Assembly: GCA_016935315.1 (NCBI GenBank)
Contig: JAFGRD010000080.1
Location: forward strand, 1-38,295
Origin: Pirellulales bacterium
Lineage (GTDB): Bacteria > Planctomycetota > Planctomycetia > Pirellulales > Thermoguttaceae
DNA length: 38,295 bases
Direction: 5' to 3'
In this document: positions 16,568 to 25,866 of the stretch, one piece after another
Numbering within the stretch: position 1 is the first letter of the stretch
How the letters are laid out: every line of letters begins with the position of its first letter
The notes under the pieces: generated by a model
Databases searched by the model: none
What the model saw: the letters and a program-made list of their open reading frames with translations, nothing else
What the model was told of the DNA's origin: nothing
Position numbers and translations under genes: made by a program

Positions 16568-18535
16568 ATGCGATATGCGAAGTTGACGTCGTTTTCGAGA
16601 TCGGGCCTGATGACGATTGCCGCGATGGGGCTCTGCTGCGTGATGGCCGCTCGCGCCGCGGCGCAATCGGCCGAGGATCGCCTGTTGCAGGTCCTGGCTT
16701 CGGATGCCTCGGTGGCCGACAAGTGCAATGCCTGCCGCGAGCTGCAAACGGCAGGCAGCGAGAAATCGATTCCTGCCCTGGCGGCGTTGTTGACCGATCC
16801 GGCCGTCTCGCACACGGCACGCATCGCCTTGCAGACCATGTCCTCCCCGGCCGTCGACGCCGCGCTGCGAGACGCGGTGGGCAAGACGAGCGGGCTGACC
16901 AGGTCGGGTGTCATCGACAGCCTGGGCGAGCGTCGCGACGTGGAGGCCGTGGCGATCCTGGCCGCTGCCCTGGCCGATGACGAGCCGCACGTGCGAGCCG
17001 CCGCTGCCACCGCACTGGGAAAGATCGGGACCCCGGCAGCCGCCGAGGCCCTGGTCGCCGCGCACGCCAAGGCCCGGGACGACGACCGGATCGTGTGCGG
17101 CCAGGGACTGGCCCGTTGCGCGAAGCGACTGAACGCCGCGGGCAAGCGAGACGAGGCCGCGGCGATCTACGCGCAACTTTCGCAGCCGACCGAGGCCCAG
17201 GTCGTGCGGATGGCTGCCTGGCGCGGCCGCCTGCGAGCGGCCGGTGCGGAGGCAGCGCAGGCGGTCGCCCGGGCGTTGGCCGACGACGACCCGCTGGTCC
17301 GGCAAGCGGCGGCGGGCCAATTGCAGAACCTGTCGGTTGCCGCGTTGCGCGAAGTGGCCGCCGGAATGTCGGCGCTTCCCGCCGAGGGCCAGACGGCCAC
17401 ACTGGCCGCGATTCGCGTTCGGCAGGACAAGTCGTTGGCCTCGGTCGTGCTGCGGGCGGCCGGCGCCGACGACCCGGCGGTTCGTATCGCCGCGATCCGT
17501 GCGCTGGGCATCGTCGGCGACGCGACCGCCCTGCCGTTGCTGATCGAATCGTCGGCCAAGGGCGACGCGGCAGGCCGAGCAGCCAGGCAGAGCCTTGAAA
17601 CCATTTGCGACCCGCAAGTGGACGAGCAGATCGCCCAGCGGCTTCGCGCCGAGAAGGACCCGTCGCGGCGCGCGGTCTGGATCGGTCTGGTCGAGGCCAG
17701 GCGGCCCGCCGGCGCGGTGGGCTGGCTGTTGAAGGAGGCCACAAACGATCATCCGGAGGTTCGCGGCCGCGCGATGGCCGCCTTGGCCAATCTGGCCGGG
17801 CCGAAGGACGTTGCCGCAATGGCGTCCGCGGTCTTGCACGCGGACAGGGGCGCCGAACGCGACAACGCCGAGAAGGCCGTGATGCTCGTCTGCCAACGGA
17901 TACCGGATGCCGAGGGACAAGCCGCGCCCGTCATCGGGGTGTTCAAGGAATCTGCTCCGGCCGATCAGGCTGCCCTGCTGCCGTTGTTGGGGCGCATCGG
18001 CGGCCCGCAAGCGAAAGAGGAAGTCGAGGCTGCTCTGTCCTCAAGCGACGCCGCACGGTACGAAGCGGGAGTGCGGGCGATCTGCAACTGGCCGGACGCC
18101 TCGGTGGCCGGCGAGCTGCTGGAGCTCTCGGAGAAGGCGGAATCGGCGACGCATCGCCTGTGGGCCTTGCGGGCGTTCATCCGCGTGATCGCCCTGCCCA
18201 ACGCGATGCCGGACGCCCAGAAGCTGGTTCTGCTGAAACAGGCCATGCAACGGGCCGAGCGCGACGAAGAACGCAACCTGGTCTTGCAACGGGTCTCGGC
18301 CGTGCGGACCGTCGAGGCGCTGCGTTTCCTGCTGCCCTACCTGGACCAGCCGTCGCTGGTGCAGACCGCCGGCAAGTCGATTACGGAGCTGGGGCGCCAC
18401 ACGGAACTCCGCGAAGCCAACCGGTCGGAGTTCATCCCGGCGCTGGAGAAGGTTATCGCAACCAACCAGGACCACGCAACCTTGGAGCAGGCGAGGCGAT
18501 ATCTCCAGGCGGCGCAGACGCCCGCGAGTCCATAA
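16568..18535 (+). CDS. Secreted HEAT-repeat protein
   Basis: A 655-residue protein starting MRYAKLTSF with a signal peptide ending at AAAQS (about residue 34). AGGAG at 16554-16558, 9 nt upstream, fixes this start over an in-frame ATG at 16526. Alternating two-helix units of about 30 residues continue to the end (for example EPHVRAAAATALGKIGTPAAAEAL and DPAVRIAAIRALGIVGDATALPLL), typical HEAT/armadillo-like repeats, perhaps 16-18. No catalytic motif. Such proteins act as scaffolds; 48 nt after the oxidoreductase and before the FG-GAP protein it may organise the secreted enzymes of this block. Confidence 0.88.
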   Translation: MRYAKLTSFSRSGLMTIAAMGLCCVMAARAAAQSAEDRLLQVLASDASVADKCNACRELQTAGSEKSIPALAALLTDPAVSHTARIALQTMSSPAVDAALRDAVGKTSGLTRSGVIDSLGERRDVEAVAILAAALADDEPHVRAAAATALGKIGTPAAAEALVAAHAKARDDDRIVCGQGLARCAKRLNAAGKRDEAAAIYAQLSQPTEAQVVRMAAWRGRLRAAGAEAAQAVARALADDDPLVRQAAAGQLQNLSVAALREVAAGMSALPAEGQTATLAAIRVRQDKSLASVVLRAAGADDPAVRIAAIRALGIVGDATALPLLIESSAKGDAAGRAARQSLETICDPQVDEQIAQRLRAEKDPSRRAVWIGLVEARRPAGAVGWLLKEATNDHPEVRGRAMAALANLAGPKDVAAMASAVLHADRGAERDNAEKAVMLVCQRIPDAEGQAAPVIGVFKESAPADQAALLPLLGRIGGPQAKEEVEAALSSSDAARYEAGVRAICNWPDASVAGELLELSEKAESATHRLWALRAFIRVIALPNAMPDAQKLVLLKQAMQRAERDEERNLVLQRVSAVRTVEALRFLLPYLDQPSLVQTAGKSITELGRHTELREANRSEFIPALEKVIATNQDHATLEQARRYLQAAQTPASP

Positions 18536-18598
18536 CGTAGATTTCCGGGAGCCCGATGCGGCCTTCCCCAAGACCTCAACCCCTCAGGAGCCATGACC

Positions 18599-19786
18599 AT
18601 GCGAACCGCAACACTCTCACTGATTCTGGCCGGCTTGTGCGCTGCGGCGGCCGTCGCACAGACACCCTCGGCGACGTACAAAAAGCTGCAATTGACGGAC
18701 AAGTTCTATTGTGAGGGCGCGTACTACGCCGACTTCAACCGGGACGGCAAGACGGACGTGGTTTCCGGCCCCTACTGGTACGCCGGGCCCGACTTCCAAC
18801 AGCGCCACGAGATCCGTCCGGCGCAAGAGTTCGATCCCAAAGGCTACTCCGACAACTTTCTGACCTACACGGGCGATTTCAACGGCGACGGCTGGACCGA
18901 CGTCTTATACGTGCCCTGGCCGGGCAAGGACGCTTCCTGGTACGAAAATCCGGCCGGGAAGGAGGGGCCTTGGACGGCGCATCCCGCCTTGAAAAACGTC
19001 GGAAACGAATCGCCCATTTGGGGCGACGTCAACGGCGACGGGCGGCCCGACCTGGTCTACAACATCGACGGCTTTCTGGGCTATGGCACCTGGGACCCCG
19101 CCAGGCCCGACGAGCCGTGGGCGTTCCACCCGGTCAGCACCAAGGGCGGATACCAGCAATACACGCACGGCGTGGGCTTCGGCGACGTCGACGGCGACGG
19201 GCGCGTCGACATCCTGGAAAGCGTCTGCTGGTGGCAGCAGCCGGCCGACCCGCAGCCGGGCCGGCCCTGGATCCGCCACGACTACAAGTTCGCCGACGCG
19301 GCCGCCCAGATGCTGGTCTACGACTTCGACGGCGACGGGCTCAACGACGTGTTCACCGCCTGGCATTGCCATCACTACGGCCTGGTCTGGCACAAGCAGG
19401 TGCGCGACGACGCCGGGAAGATCAGTTTCCAGCAGCAGGTGATCTTGCCCTCGGAACCCGATCTCAACTCGAGCGACCTGCGGATCAGCCAGTTGCACGC
19501 CTTCGACCTGGTCGACATCGACGGCGACGGATTGATGGACGTGCTGACAGGCAAGCGATTCTGGGCCCACGGCCCCGAGGGAGACAAGGAACCCAACGCG
19601 CCGGCCGTCGTCTACTGGTTTCAATTGCAGCGCGACGCCGACGGAAGCGCTCGGTTCACTGCGCACCAGATCGACGACGATTCGGGCGTGGGCACACAGG
19701 TTGCCGCGGCGCACCTGAACGCCGACAAGACGCCCGACGTGATCGTCGGCAACAAGAAGGGCACGTTCGTGTTTCTCAGCCAGTAG
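18599..19786 (+). CDS. Secreted FG-GAP/VCBS repeat protein
   Basis: A 395-residue protein with a signal peptide ending near AAVAQ. It carries six calcium-loop motifs of the form DxxxDGxxD: DFNRDGKTD, DFNGDGWTD, DVNGDGRPD, DVDGDGRVD, DFDGDGLND and DIDGDGLMD, spaced as in an integrin-like FG-GAP propeller. AGGAG at 18586-18590 favours the ATG at 18599 (8-nt spacing) over 18593 (2 nt). Such propellers bind ligands or sugars extracellularly and need calcium. The gene lies 63 nt after the HEAT protein and 27 nt before the SGNH/propeller gene, so an operon is likely. Confidence 0.9.
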   Translation: MRTATLSLILAGLCAAAAVAQTPSATYKKLQLTDKFYCEGAYYADFNRDGKTDVVSGPYWYAGPDFQQRHEIRPAQEFDPKGYSDNFLTYTGDFNGDGWTDVLYVPWPGKDASWYENPAGKEGPWTAHPALKNVGNESPIWGDVNGDGRPDLVYNIDGFLGYGTWDPARPDEPWAFHPVSTKGGYQQYTHGVGFGDVDGDGRVDILESVCWWQQPADPQPGRPWIRHDYKFADAAAQMLVYDFDGDGLNDVFTAWHCHHYGLVWHKQVRDDAGKISFQQQVILPSEPDLNSSDLRISQLHAFDLVDIDGDGLMDVLTGKRFWAHGPEGDKEPNAPAVVYWFQLQRDADGSARFTAHQIDDDSGVGTQVAAAHLNADKTPDVIVGNKKGTFVFLSQ

Positions 19787-19813
19787 GGCGTCGAGAGACG
19801 AGGGAGTACGATC

Positions 19814-22735
19814 ATGACGGCAGCCGGTTCACTGCGCGGTGTTCTTGGGGGTTGCCTTCTCTGCGTGCTGGCGTGCGCGCCGCCGGCGGTCGATGCGGCG
19901 CCGCCGTTGCGGATTCTGGCGTTGGGCGATTCGATCACCCAGGGGCGCGGGTCGCAGAGCCGCGGCGGGAAAGACTGGACGCCCACCTACAGCTACCGCT
20001 ATCCGCTCTGGAAGATGCTTGTGGATGAAGGCGTCGCGTTCGACATGGTCGGCTCGCTCGACGGCGGCTTCGAGGGCGATCCGGACTGGAAGGACTACCA
20101 AGGGCGGGCGTTCGACCGCGACCATGAGGGCCATTGGGGCTGGAAGACGACCGATGTCGCCGCCAAGCTGCCCGGGTGGATCGAAGGCTCTACGCCCGAC
20201 ATCGTGACGATCCTGCTGGGATCCAACGATGTGCGCGGCGATACCCGCGAGGAGAAGCTGGCCAGCGTCGAACGCGTCCGCCAAGCGATGGAGAAGATCG
20301 TTGCCATCTTGCGCAGGAGGAACCCGCAGGTGGTAATCCTGCTGGGCCAGTGTTTTCAAGAGTGGGAACCGTTTGCCGACATGCGCGAGGCGATGGTCGA
20401 ACTGGCCCAGAAGCAGAACCGCCCGGAATCGCCCGTCGTCGTGGTGGATCATTCGCGCGGTTGGATCAGCAATCCGCAGACCGACGGCACGCACACGGTC
20501 GATTGGGTGCATCCCAATCCTGCCGGAGACGAGAAACTTGCTCGCAACTACTTCGCGGCAATGAAACCCTACTTGCACCGGGAAGAGGACGAAACGCGTT
20601 CATTCGATTCGCCCAGGTTGCCGGCCGAGTGCTCCTGGCTGGGGAACAGTTTTCCGGGCGCTGATGCCTGGATCCAACAGGATATTCGCGCCCTGACCGT
20701 CACACCCGACGGCACGGTCCTGACGAACGTGGAATGGGAAGAAGGCGGCGGCAACGTGGGCGAGTATCGCGACGGCCGGCTGGTCCGCTACGCCAGGCAC
20801 ACCCACGGCTGGGGCGCGCTGGGCGGCGAGGCGATTGCCGCGAATGCCGGGTACGTCTACCTTGGCGGGCTGTTTCACAACGAAGGTGGGCATCTGCAGG
20901 ACGAGGGCACCTGGCCACCCAAGGGAAAAAAGTGGCTCGGCATCTCGCGCCGCCAGCGCCGGGACATGACCCAAGCCGCACCATTTCCCGGCGGCAAGGG
21001 CGGCAAGGGAGACACGCTGCGAGGCTGCTTTCTTCCCGTGGTCGAGGTGCCCGACCAGACAAGCGGCCATCTGGCCGGCCTGGCCGCCAGCGACACGCGG
21101 CTCTACGTCGCCAATCCGCACGATCGACGGATCGAGTTGTTCGATGCCCAGTCGATGCAGCCGGTGACGCATTGGCCGTGCGATCGTCCGGGGCCGCTGC
21201 AGTTGGACGCTGCCGGTGCGCTCTGGATGCTGGAGCCGGCACAAGAGGGCGAGGCCGCGCGACTGGTGAAGTTCACCGCCGCCGGCGGCGTCGAGCCCGT
21301 GCCTATCGCGTGGCCGGCAGAGTCGCGGCCGGTCGCCTTCGGCATCTCGCCCCGGGGCGAGTTGTACGTGGCCGACGATGGGCCGGCACAGCAGATCCTG
21401 GTGTTCCGCGTAGCCGGCGGAGAGCCAATCCGTGCGATCGGCCGGCCCGGCGGCATCTACTCGGGTATCCCGGGCGCGTTTGGCGACCTGAAGTTCAACC
21501 GGATTTCGGCCCTGGGGCTGGACGCCGTGGGCAATCTGTACGTGGCCCACGACGGGCAAAGCGGAGGCGGCGGCACCGTGCTGGAATGCTACTCGCCGGC
21601 GGAAAAGCTCCTCTGGCGGCTGTTCGGTTTGACCTTCGTCGACATGGCCGACGCGGACCCCGTGACGGACACGGACGTGTTCACCAAGGAAGAACACTTC
21701 CACATGGACTACGCGAAGCCGCGAGGCACCGAGTGGAGCTACGCCGGCTACACGGTTCATCGCTTCAAGTATCCTCAAGACCCCCGGCTGCACGTCTGGA
21801 GCGCTGGGGCCTGGGTGCGCCAGATCTGGGGCCGACGTATCCTGCTGGTCAACGACATGAACGGCGAGCACCTGCAGGTCTATCGGTTCCAGCCCGAGAC
21901 CGAGGGCGAGATCGCGATCCCCAGCGGCATGTTCGCCAAGCGGCACGTGCCGCAGCGCAACTCGTCCGGCTGGCCGCCGCATCAGCCGGCTCACGGCGAG
22001 TGGATCTGGCGAGACGCCAACGGGAACGGGGCGTTCGACGCCGGCGAATTTGCCCAAAACGGCGGCGAAGACGCGCCGGCATCGCAGGGATGGTGGGTGG
22101 ACGCGCAGGGCAACGTCTGGCTGGCCACCCAGCGACAGGGCATTCGGTTTCTGCCCGTGCAAGGGGTCGATGGCCAGGGGAATCCGAACTGGGACTTCGC
22201 GAAGATGCGGGTCTTCCCGCACCCGAAAGGCTTCGACGAGGTCAAGCGTCTGCGTTACGACCCGGCAAGCGACGTGCTCTATGTCGGCGGGACCACGGCG
22301 GAGCACAAGAACCAGCACTGGAAGCCGATGGGGCCGGTCATCGCGCGATACGACCGCTGGCGGGAAACGGGCGGCCGCGCGCCGCGGCGCTGGACGCTCG
22401 TGGCTCCCTATGTGCAAGGTTCCAGCGGGCACACGAGTTGCGAGCCGATGGGCTTTGACGTGGCTGGCGACTATCTGTTCGTGCCGTACACGGGAGCGTC
22501 GCGCGAGGACAAGGTGGCAACCGGTCGCGTGGAAGTGTTTCGGGCCGACGACGCCTCGCCGGCGGGCCATTTCGAGCCGTCGGCGGACGTCGGCGAAATC
22601 GGTCTGCAGGATGTTCGCGAATGCCTTCGCGCCCACCGCCGGGTGGACGGTGAGTACCTGGTCTTCCTGGAAGACGACTACAAGGCCAAAGTGTTGATGT
22701 ACCGCTGGAAGCCGGGCGGCCGAGGGCACATCTAG
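19814..22735 (+). CDS. Secreted SGNH/GDSL esterase fused to a beta-propeller
   Basis: A 973-residue protein with a signal peptide ending at about VDAAP (residue 30). Residues 32-255 are an SGNH esterase domain: GDSITQG with Ser40, LLGSNDVRGD with Asn138, and the DWVH catalytic pair Asp230/His233. This resembles secreted carbohydrate esterases of the CE3 or rhamnogalacturonan-acetylesterase type. Residues 290-970 are NHL/six-bladed-propeller-like, with repeated LYVADDG, LYVAHDG, DPRLHVWSAG and VWLATQRQG strands. An esterase joined to a long propeller is expected to deacetylate or de-esterify a bound polymer. Its TAG stop shares the tetranucleotide CTAG with the stop of the convergent kinase gene. 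Last gene of the co-directional block. Confidence 0.88.
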   Translation: MTAAGSLRGVLGGCLLCVLACAPPAVDAAPPLRILALGDSITQGRGSQSRGGKDWTPTYSYRYPLWKMLVDEGVAFDMVGSLDGGFEGDPDWKDYQGRAFDRDHEGHWGWKTTDVAAKLPGWIEGSTPDIVTILLGSNDVRGDTREEKLASVERVRQAMEKIVAILRRRNPQVVILLGQCFQEWEPFADMREAMVELAQKQNRPESPVVVVDHSRGWISNPQTDGTHTVDWVHPNPAGDEKLARNYFAAMKPYLHREEDETRSFDSPRLPAECSWLGNSFPGADAWIQQDIRALTVTPDGTVLTNVEWEEGGGNVGEYRDGRLVRYARHTHGWGALGGEAIAANAGYVYLGGLFHNEGGHLQDEGTWPPKGKKWLGISRRQRRDMTQAAPFPGGKGGKGDTLRGCFLPVVEVPDQTSGHLAGLAASDTRLYVANPHDRRIELFDAQSMQPVTHWPCDRPGPLQLDAAGALWMLEPAQEGEAARLVKFTAAGGVEPVPIAWPAESRPVAFGISPRGELYVADDGPAQQILVFRVAGGEPIRAIGRPGGIYSGIPGAFGDLKFNRISALGLDAVGNLYVAHDGQSGGGGTVLECYSPAEKLLWRLFGLTFVDMADADPVTDTDVFTKEEHFHMDYAKPRGTEWSYAGYTVHRFKYPQDPRLHVWSAGAWVRQIWGRRILLVNDMNGEHLQVYRFQPETEGEIAIPSGMFAKRHVPQRNSSGWPPHQPAHGEWIWRDANGNGAFDAGEFAQNGGEDAPASQGWWVDAQGNVWLATQRQGIRFLPVQGVDGQGNPNWDFAKMRVFPHPKGFDEVKRLRYDPASDVLYVGGTTAEHKNQHWKPMGPVIARYDRWRETGGRAPRRWTLVAPYVQGSSGHTSCEPMGFDVAGDYLFVPYTGASREDKVATGRVEVFRADDASPAGHFEPSADVGEIGLQDVRECLRAHRRVDGEYLVFLEDDYKAKVLMYRWKPGGRGHI

Positions 22736-25700
22736 GCTGAACCGGCGTCGGCGTCTGCTTCCTGTTGCCGCGGGAGCGAGAAGTAGAACGTGGTTCCCTT
22801 CCCCGGGCCTTCCGATTCGCACCAGATGCGGCCGCCGTGGACTTCGACGATCTGACGGACCAGGGCCAGGCCGATGCCGGTTCCCTCAGCGTTCGGGTCG
22901 AGCTGGTCGAACAGGCCGAACACCTTCTCCTGGTAGCGAGGATCGATGCCCATCCCGTTGTCGCGAACGTAGCAGACCGTCTCGGCGTCGTCCTGCCGGG
23001 CGCCGATTTCGATGCGAGGTCGTGTCTGGTCGCCCAAGTATTTCAGGGCGTTCTCCAGCAGATTCTGCATGACCTCCTGGAGACGCTTGGGATCTCCGTA
23101 GAGCGTCGGGAGCGCGGGGGCGACGTCGAGTTGGACGCCCTTGGCGGCAACAGCCTCCGCAAACATCGGCAGGAGGTTCTCGACGAGATCCGCCAGCGGG
23201 ACCTCTTCCGGCGGATTGACCACGCGGCCGACGCGAGACAGCTCGAGCACGTCGTCCAGCAGATGGATCATCATGTCGGTGGAAGCGGCGATCCGCTGCG
23301 CTTCCTGCCGCACCTGCTGCTGGTCTCCCTGGGCCAGGTCTTCTTCCAGCGCGCCGACGAGCCATTTGATGCTGATCAGCGGAGTCCTCAGGTCGTGAGA
23401 CACGGTGTAGGCAAAACGCTCCAGTTCCGCGTTCTGCTTTTTCAGGTGAGTGATCAACTCCTCTCGCTCGGCCTCGGCCTGCTTGCGCTGGGTGAGATCC
23501 TCGTAGACGGCGACGACCTCGCCGGAGGGGAGCCGATAGACGAAATTCTCGCGCCACCCGGCGACGCGTTCGTCCCGGTACCAGGAAACGGGGAAGTGTT
23601 CGGGCTCTCCGGTGCGCCAGACGCGACGCAAGACGTCGAGCAGGCCGAACTGCGCAACGCCCGGAAAGACCTCGGTGATCCGTTTGCCGAGCAGGTCGTC
23701 TCGGCACACTTGTTCGATGCGTTCTCCGGCCCGGTTGAAGTCGACGAACACGAAATCGGCGCCGTCGTCCACGGCACGGTAGACGGCCAGGGCGCGGCTC
23801 ATTCGCTGTGCGAGCTCCCGATAGCGCACCTCGCTTTGGCGAAGCGTCTCCTCGGCTCGCTTGCGTTCCGTGATGTCCAATGCGGTAAAGGTCACCCCGG
23901 CGGCAGGGTTGTCGGCTTCCAGAGGTGTGGATCGCAGCAGGACGTCGATAGTCGTTTCGTCTTTTCGTTTCCAGCGAGTCTCCACCGATCCGGTTCCCGC
24001 GTCTCGAATCTGGCGGTATTTCTCTCGGCCGACGTAGTCGAAGTCCTCTTGGGTCACGTAGAGCATCCGGGCGCTCTGCTCGAGCAGCTCCTCCCGGCGG
24101 TAGCCCGTCATTTCGCAGAGGCGATCATTGACGTCCTTGATGACCCGGTCGGTGACCACGCCGATTCCCGTCGGCGCCGCCCGAAAGATGCTCTTCAGCC
24201 GTGCCTCGCTTCGCCGCAGCGCCCGGGCGGCCCGCGTGCGTTCGGTGATGTCCGTCACGGTGGCCAGCAGGACCGACTGCCCGCCCAGGAGGGAAATCGC
24301 GTCCAGCGTAATCTCGCAGTCGATCAGCGCGCCGTCCTTGCGGCGGTGCTGCCAGTAGAATCGTTGCGAAGTGTCCGCCCTGGCCGCCGCGATATAGGCG
24401 CGGACCGCGACCTCGGAACTGCGGCCGTCCGGCTGTACTTCGGGCGAGAAGTCCACCGGTGAATGACCGATAATGTCCTCCCGCGAGCAGGCCCAAAGGC
24501 GGCAGGCTTGCTCGTTGCAGTCCAGGTAGACGTCGGTCATGAGATAGAAGCCCTGGCTGCGGCTCTGGAAGATCGTTCGGTATTTCTTTTCGCTCTCTCG
24601 GAGCGCCTCCTCGGCCCGCTTGCGCTGGGTGATATCCTGTGCCGCTCCATAGAGGGCAGTCACGCGTTGGAGGCCGGCGTCCCAAATGGGACGGGCATAG
24701 TTCCTCACCCATCGCACGTCGCCGCCCTTGGTGACGATCCGCGTTTCAAACTCCGTGTCCTTCCCCCCCATGATCCGCCGGTGGTTCTCTACGACCATCG
24801 GTTGGTCGTCCGGGTGAATGTTGCTTAACGGGTCGGACGACGCGCGAAACTCTTCGACCGTGTATCCCGTGACCCGCTCAAACGACGCACTCATCCAGTC
24901 GAGGGTTATTTGCCCGTTCGGCCCGATGCGGAAGATGTAGACGAAGTCGCTGGTCATGTCGGCAAACACGCGATGCTGTGCTTCCGAGGTCCGCAGCGCC
25001 TCCTCCGCCTGTTTGCGCTCGGTGATGTCTTGCACCGTGCCAGTCATGTGCAGCGGGCAATGCTCGGCGTCCCGTTTCAATTCGCCGCGACCGCTGAGAA
25101 ACCGGATTGTGCCGTCGGGCCAGACGCTGCGAAACTCCAGGTCGTCGGGCTCCTCCCCGGCCAGACAGGCCGCGATCCAAGCCTGCATTGCGGGCCGGTC
25201 CTCGCGATGAATCAGGTTGAGAAACGACTCGACATTCAACGTGAAGGTGTCCGGCGAGACGCCGTAGATGCGATACGCTTCGTCGGACCAGGTGAGTCGG
25301 CCCGCCAGATCGTAGCGCCAACTGCCAATGTGGGCGATGCGTTGGGATTCCGACAGGAGATGCTCTTTCTCGCGCAGCGCTTCTTCCACCCGTTTGCGCT
25401 CGGTGATGTCCGTGGCGATGTGGATCACTCTTTGCAGGCGGCCTTCCTTGTCGGTTACGGGCGTACAGGAGACCAGGTACACGCCGCCAAAAGCCTCCAT
25501 CTCCATTTCGATCACTTCGAGCGAGCCGCTCTCCCGCATTGCCACCATCGGACAGCCATCGGGGGGGCCGGTGACGCCGGGACAGCGGAAGACCTCGTAG
25601 CACTTCTTCCCGAGCAGTTCCGCTTCCGTCTTTCCAGCCGCTTGGCACACGGCACGATTGGCGGCCAGAAGGCCGTGCTCCGGATCCAGAATCACCGCGG

Positions 25701-25866
25701 GATGTCCGATCGCGTGGAAGATGCGCTCCCACTGCACCTGGACTTGTTCCAACTCCGCCACCCGCTCCGGGAGACCCGGGGCATGGCAGTTGCCCACCGA
25801 AGCCTCACCCAAACCGGGGATCTCGTCACGCGGTTTCTGCCAATGGTCTTTAGAGCGACTTGTCAT
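22732..25866 (-). CDS. Histidine kinase with six PAS domains
   Basis: A 1044-residue soluble sensor kinase starting MTSRSKDHWQ. Six PAS domains, most ending in a DITERK/DITQRK-type motif, occupy roughly 33-155, 157-285, 290-415, 417-540, 543-665 and 668-800. A HisKA domain follows with SHDLRTPL (phospho-acceptor His824), then a HATPase with NLLENALKY, DNGMGID and GTGIGLALV. There is no transmembrane segment or receiver domain. PAS1 carries a cysteine-rich insert (Cys-Tyr-Glu then PPDGCP), which may bind a cofactor or metal or sense redox. The start is set by the ATG at 25866, which overlaps the end of the CheV-type gene by 17 nt, so the two are translationally coupled. An upstream frame extension to 26025 lies inside that gene and is ignored. 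Confidence 0.9.
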   Translation of the reverse strand: MTSRSKDHWQKPRDEIPGLGEASVGNCHAPGLPERVAELEQVQVQWERIFHAIGHPAVILDPEHGLLAANRAVCQAAGKTEAELLGKKCYEVFRCPGVTGPPDGCPMVAMRESGSLEVIEMEMEAFGGVYLVSCTPVTDKEGRLQRVIHIATDITERKRVEEALREKEHLLSESQRIAHIGSWRYDLAGRLTWSDEAYRIYGVSPDTFTLNVESFLNLIHREDRPAMQAWIAACLAGEEPDDLEFRSVWPDGTIRFLSGRGELKRDAEHCPLHMTGTVQDITERKQAEEALRTSEAQHRVFADMTSDFVYIFRIGPNGQITLDWMSASFERVTGYTVEEFRASSDPLSNIHPDDQPMVVENHRRIMGGKDTEFETRIVTKGGDVRWVRNYARPIWDAGLQRVTALYGAAQDITQRKRAEEALRESEKKYRTIFQSRSQGFYLMTDVYLDCNEQACRLWACSREDIIGHSPVDFSPEVQPDGRSSEVAVRAYIAAARADTSQRFYWQHRRKDGALIDCEITLDAISLLGGQSVLLATVTDITERTRAARALRRSEARLKSIFRAAPTGIGVVTDRVIKDVNDRLCEMTGYRREELLEQSARMLYVTQEDFDYVGREKYRQIRDAGTGSVETRWKRKDETTIDVLLRSTPLEADNPAAGVTFTALDITERKRAEETLRQSEVRYRELAQRMSRALAVYRAVDDGADFVFVDFNRAGERIEQVCRDDLLGKRITEVFPGVAQFGLLDVLRRVWRTGEPEHFPVSWYRDERVAGWRENFVYRLPSGEVVAVYEDLTQRKQAEAEREELITHLKKQNAELERFAYTVSHDLRTPLISIKWLVGALEEDLAQGDQQQVRQEAQRIAASTDMMIHLLDDVLELSRVGRVVNPPEEVPLADLVENLLPMFAEAVAAKGVQLDVAPALPTLYGDPKRLQEVMQNLLENALKYLGDQTRPRIEIGARQDDAETVCYVRDNGMGIDPRYQEKVFGLFDQLDPNAEGTGIGLALVRQIVEVHGGRIWCESEGPGKGTTFYFSLPRQQEADADAGSA

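Noticed and set aside
15182-18010. 942-residue antisense frame across oxidoreductase and HEAT genes
   Set aside because: Crosses two well-supported genes and has no domain.
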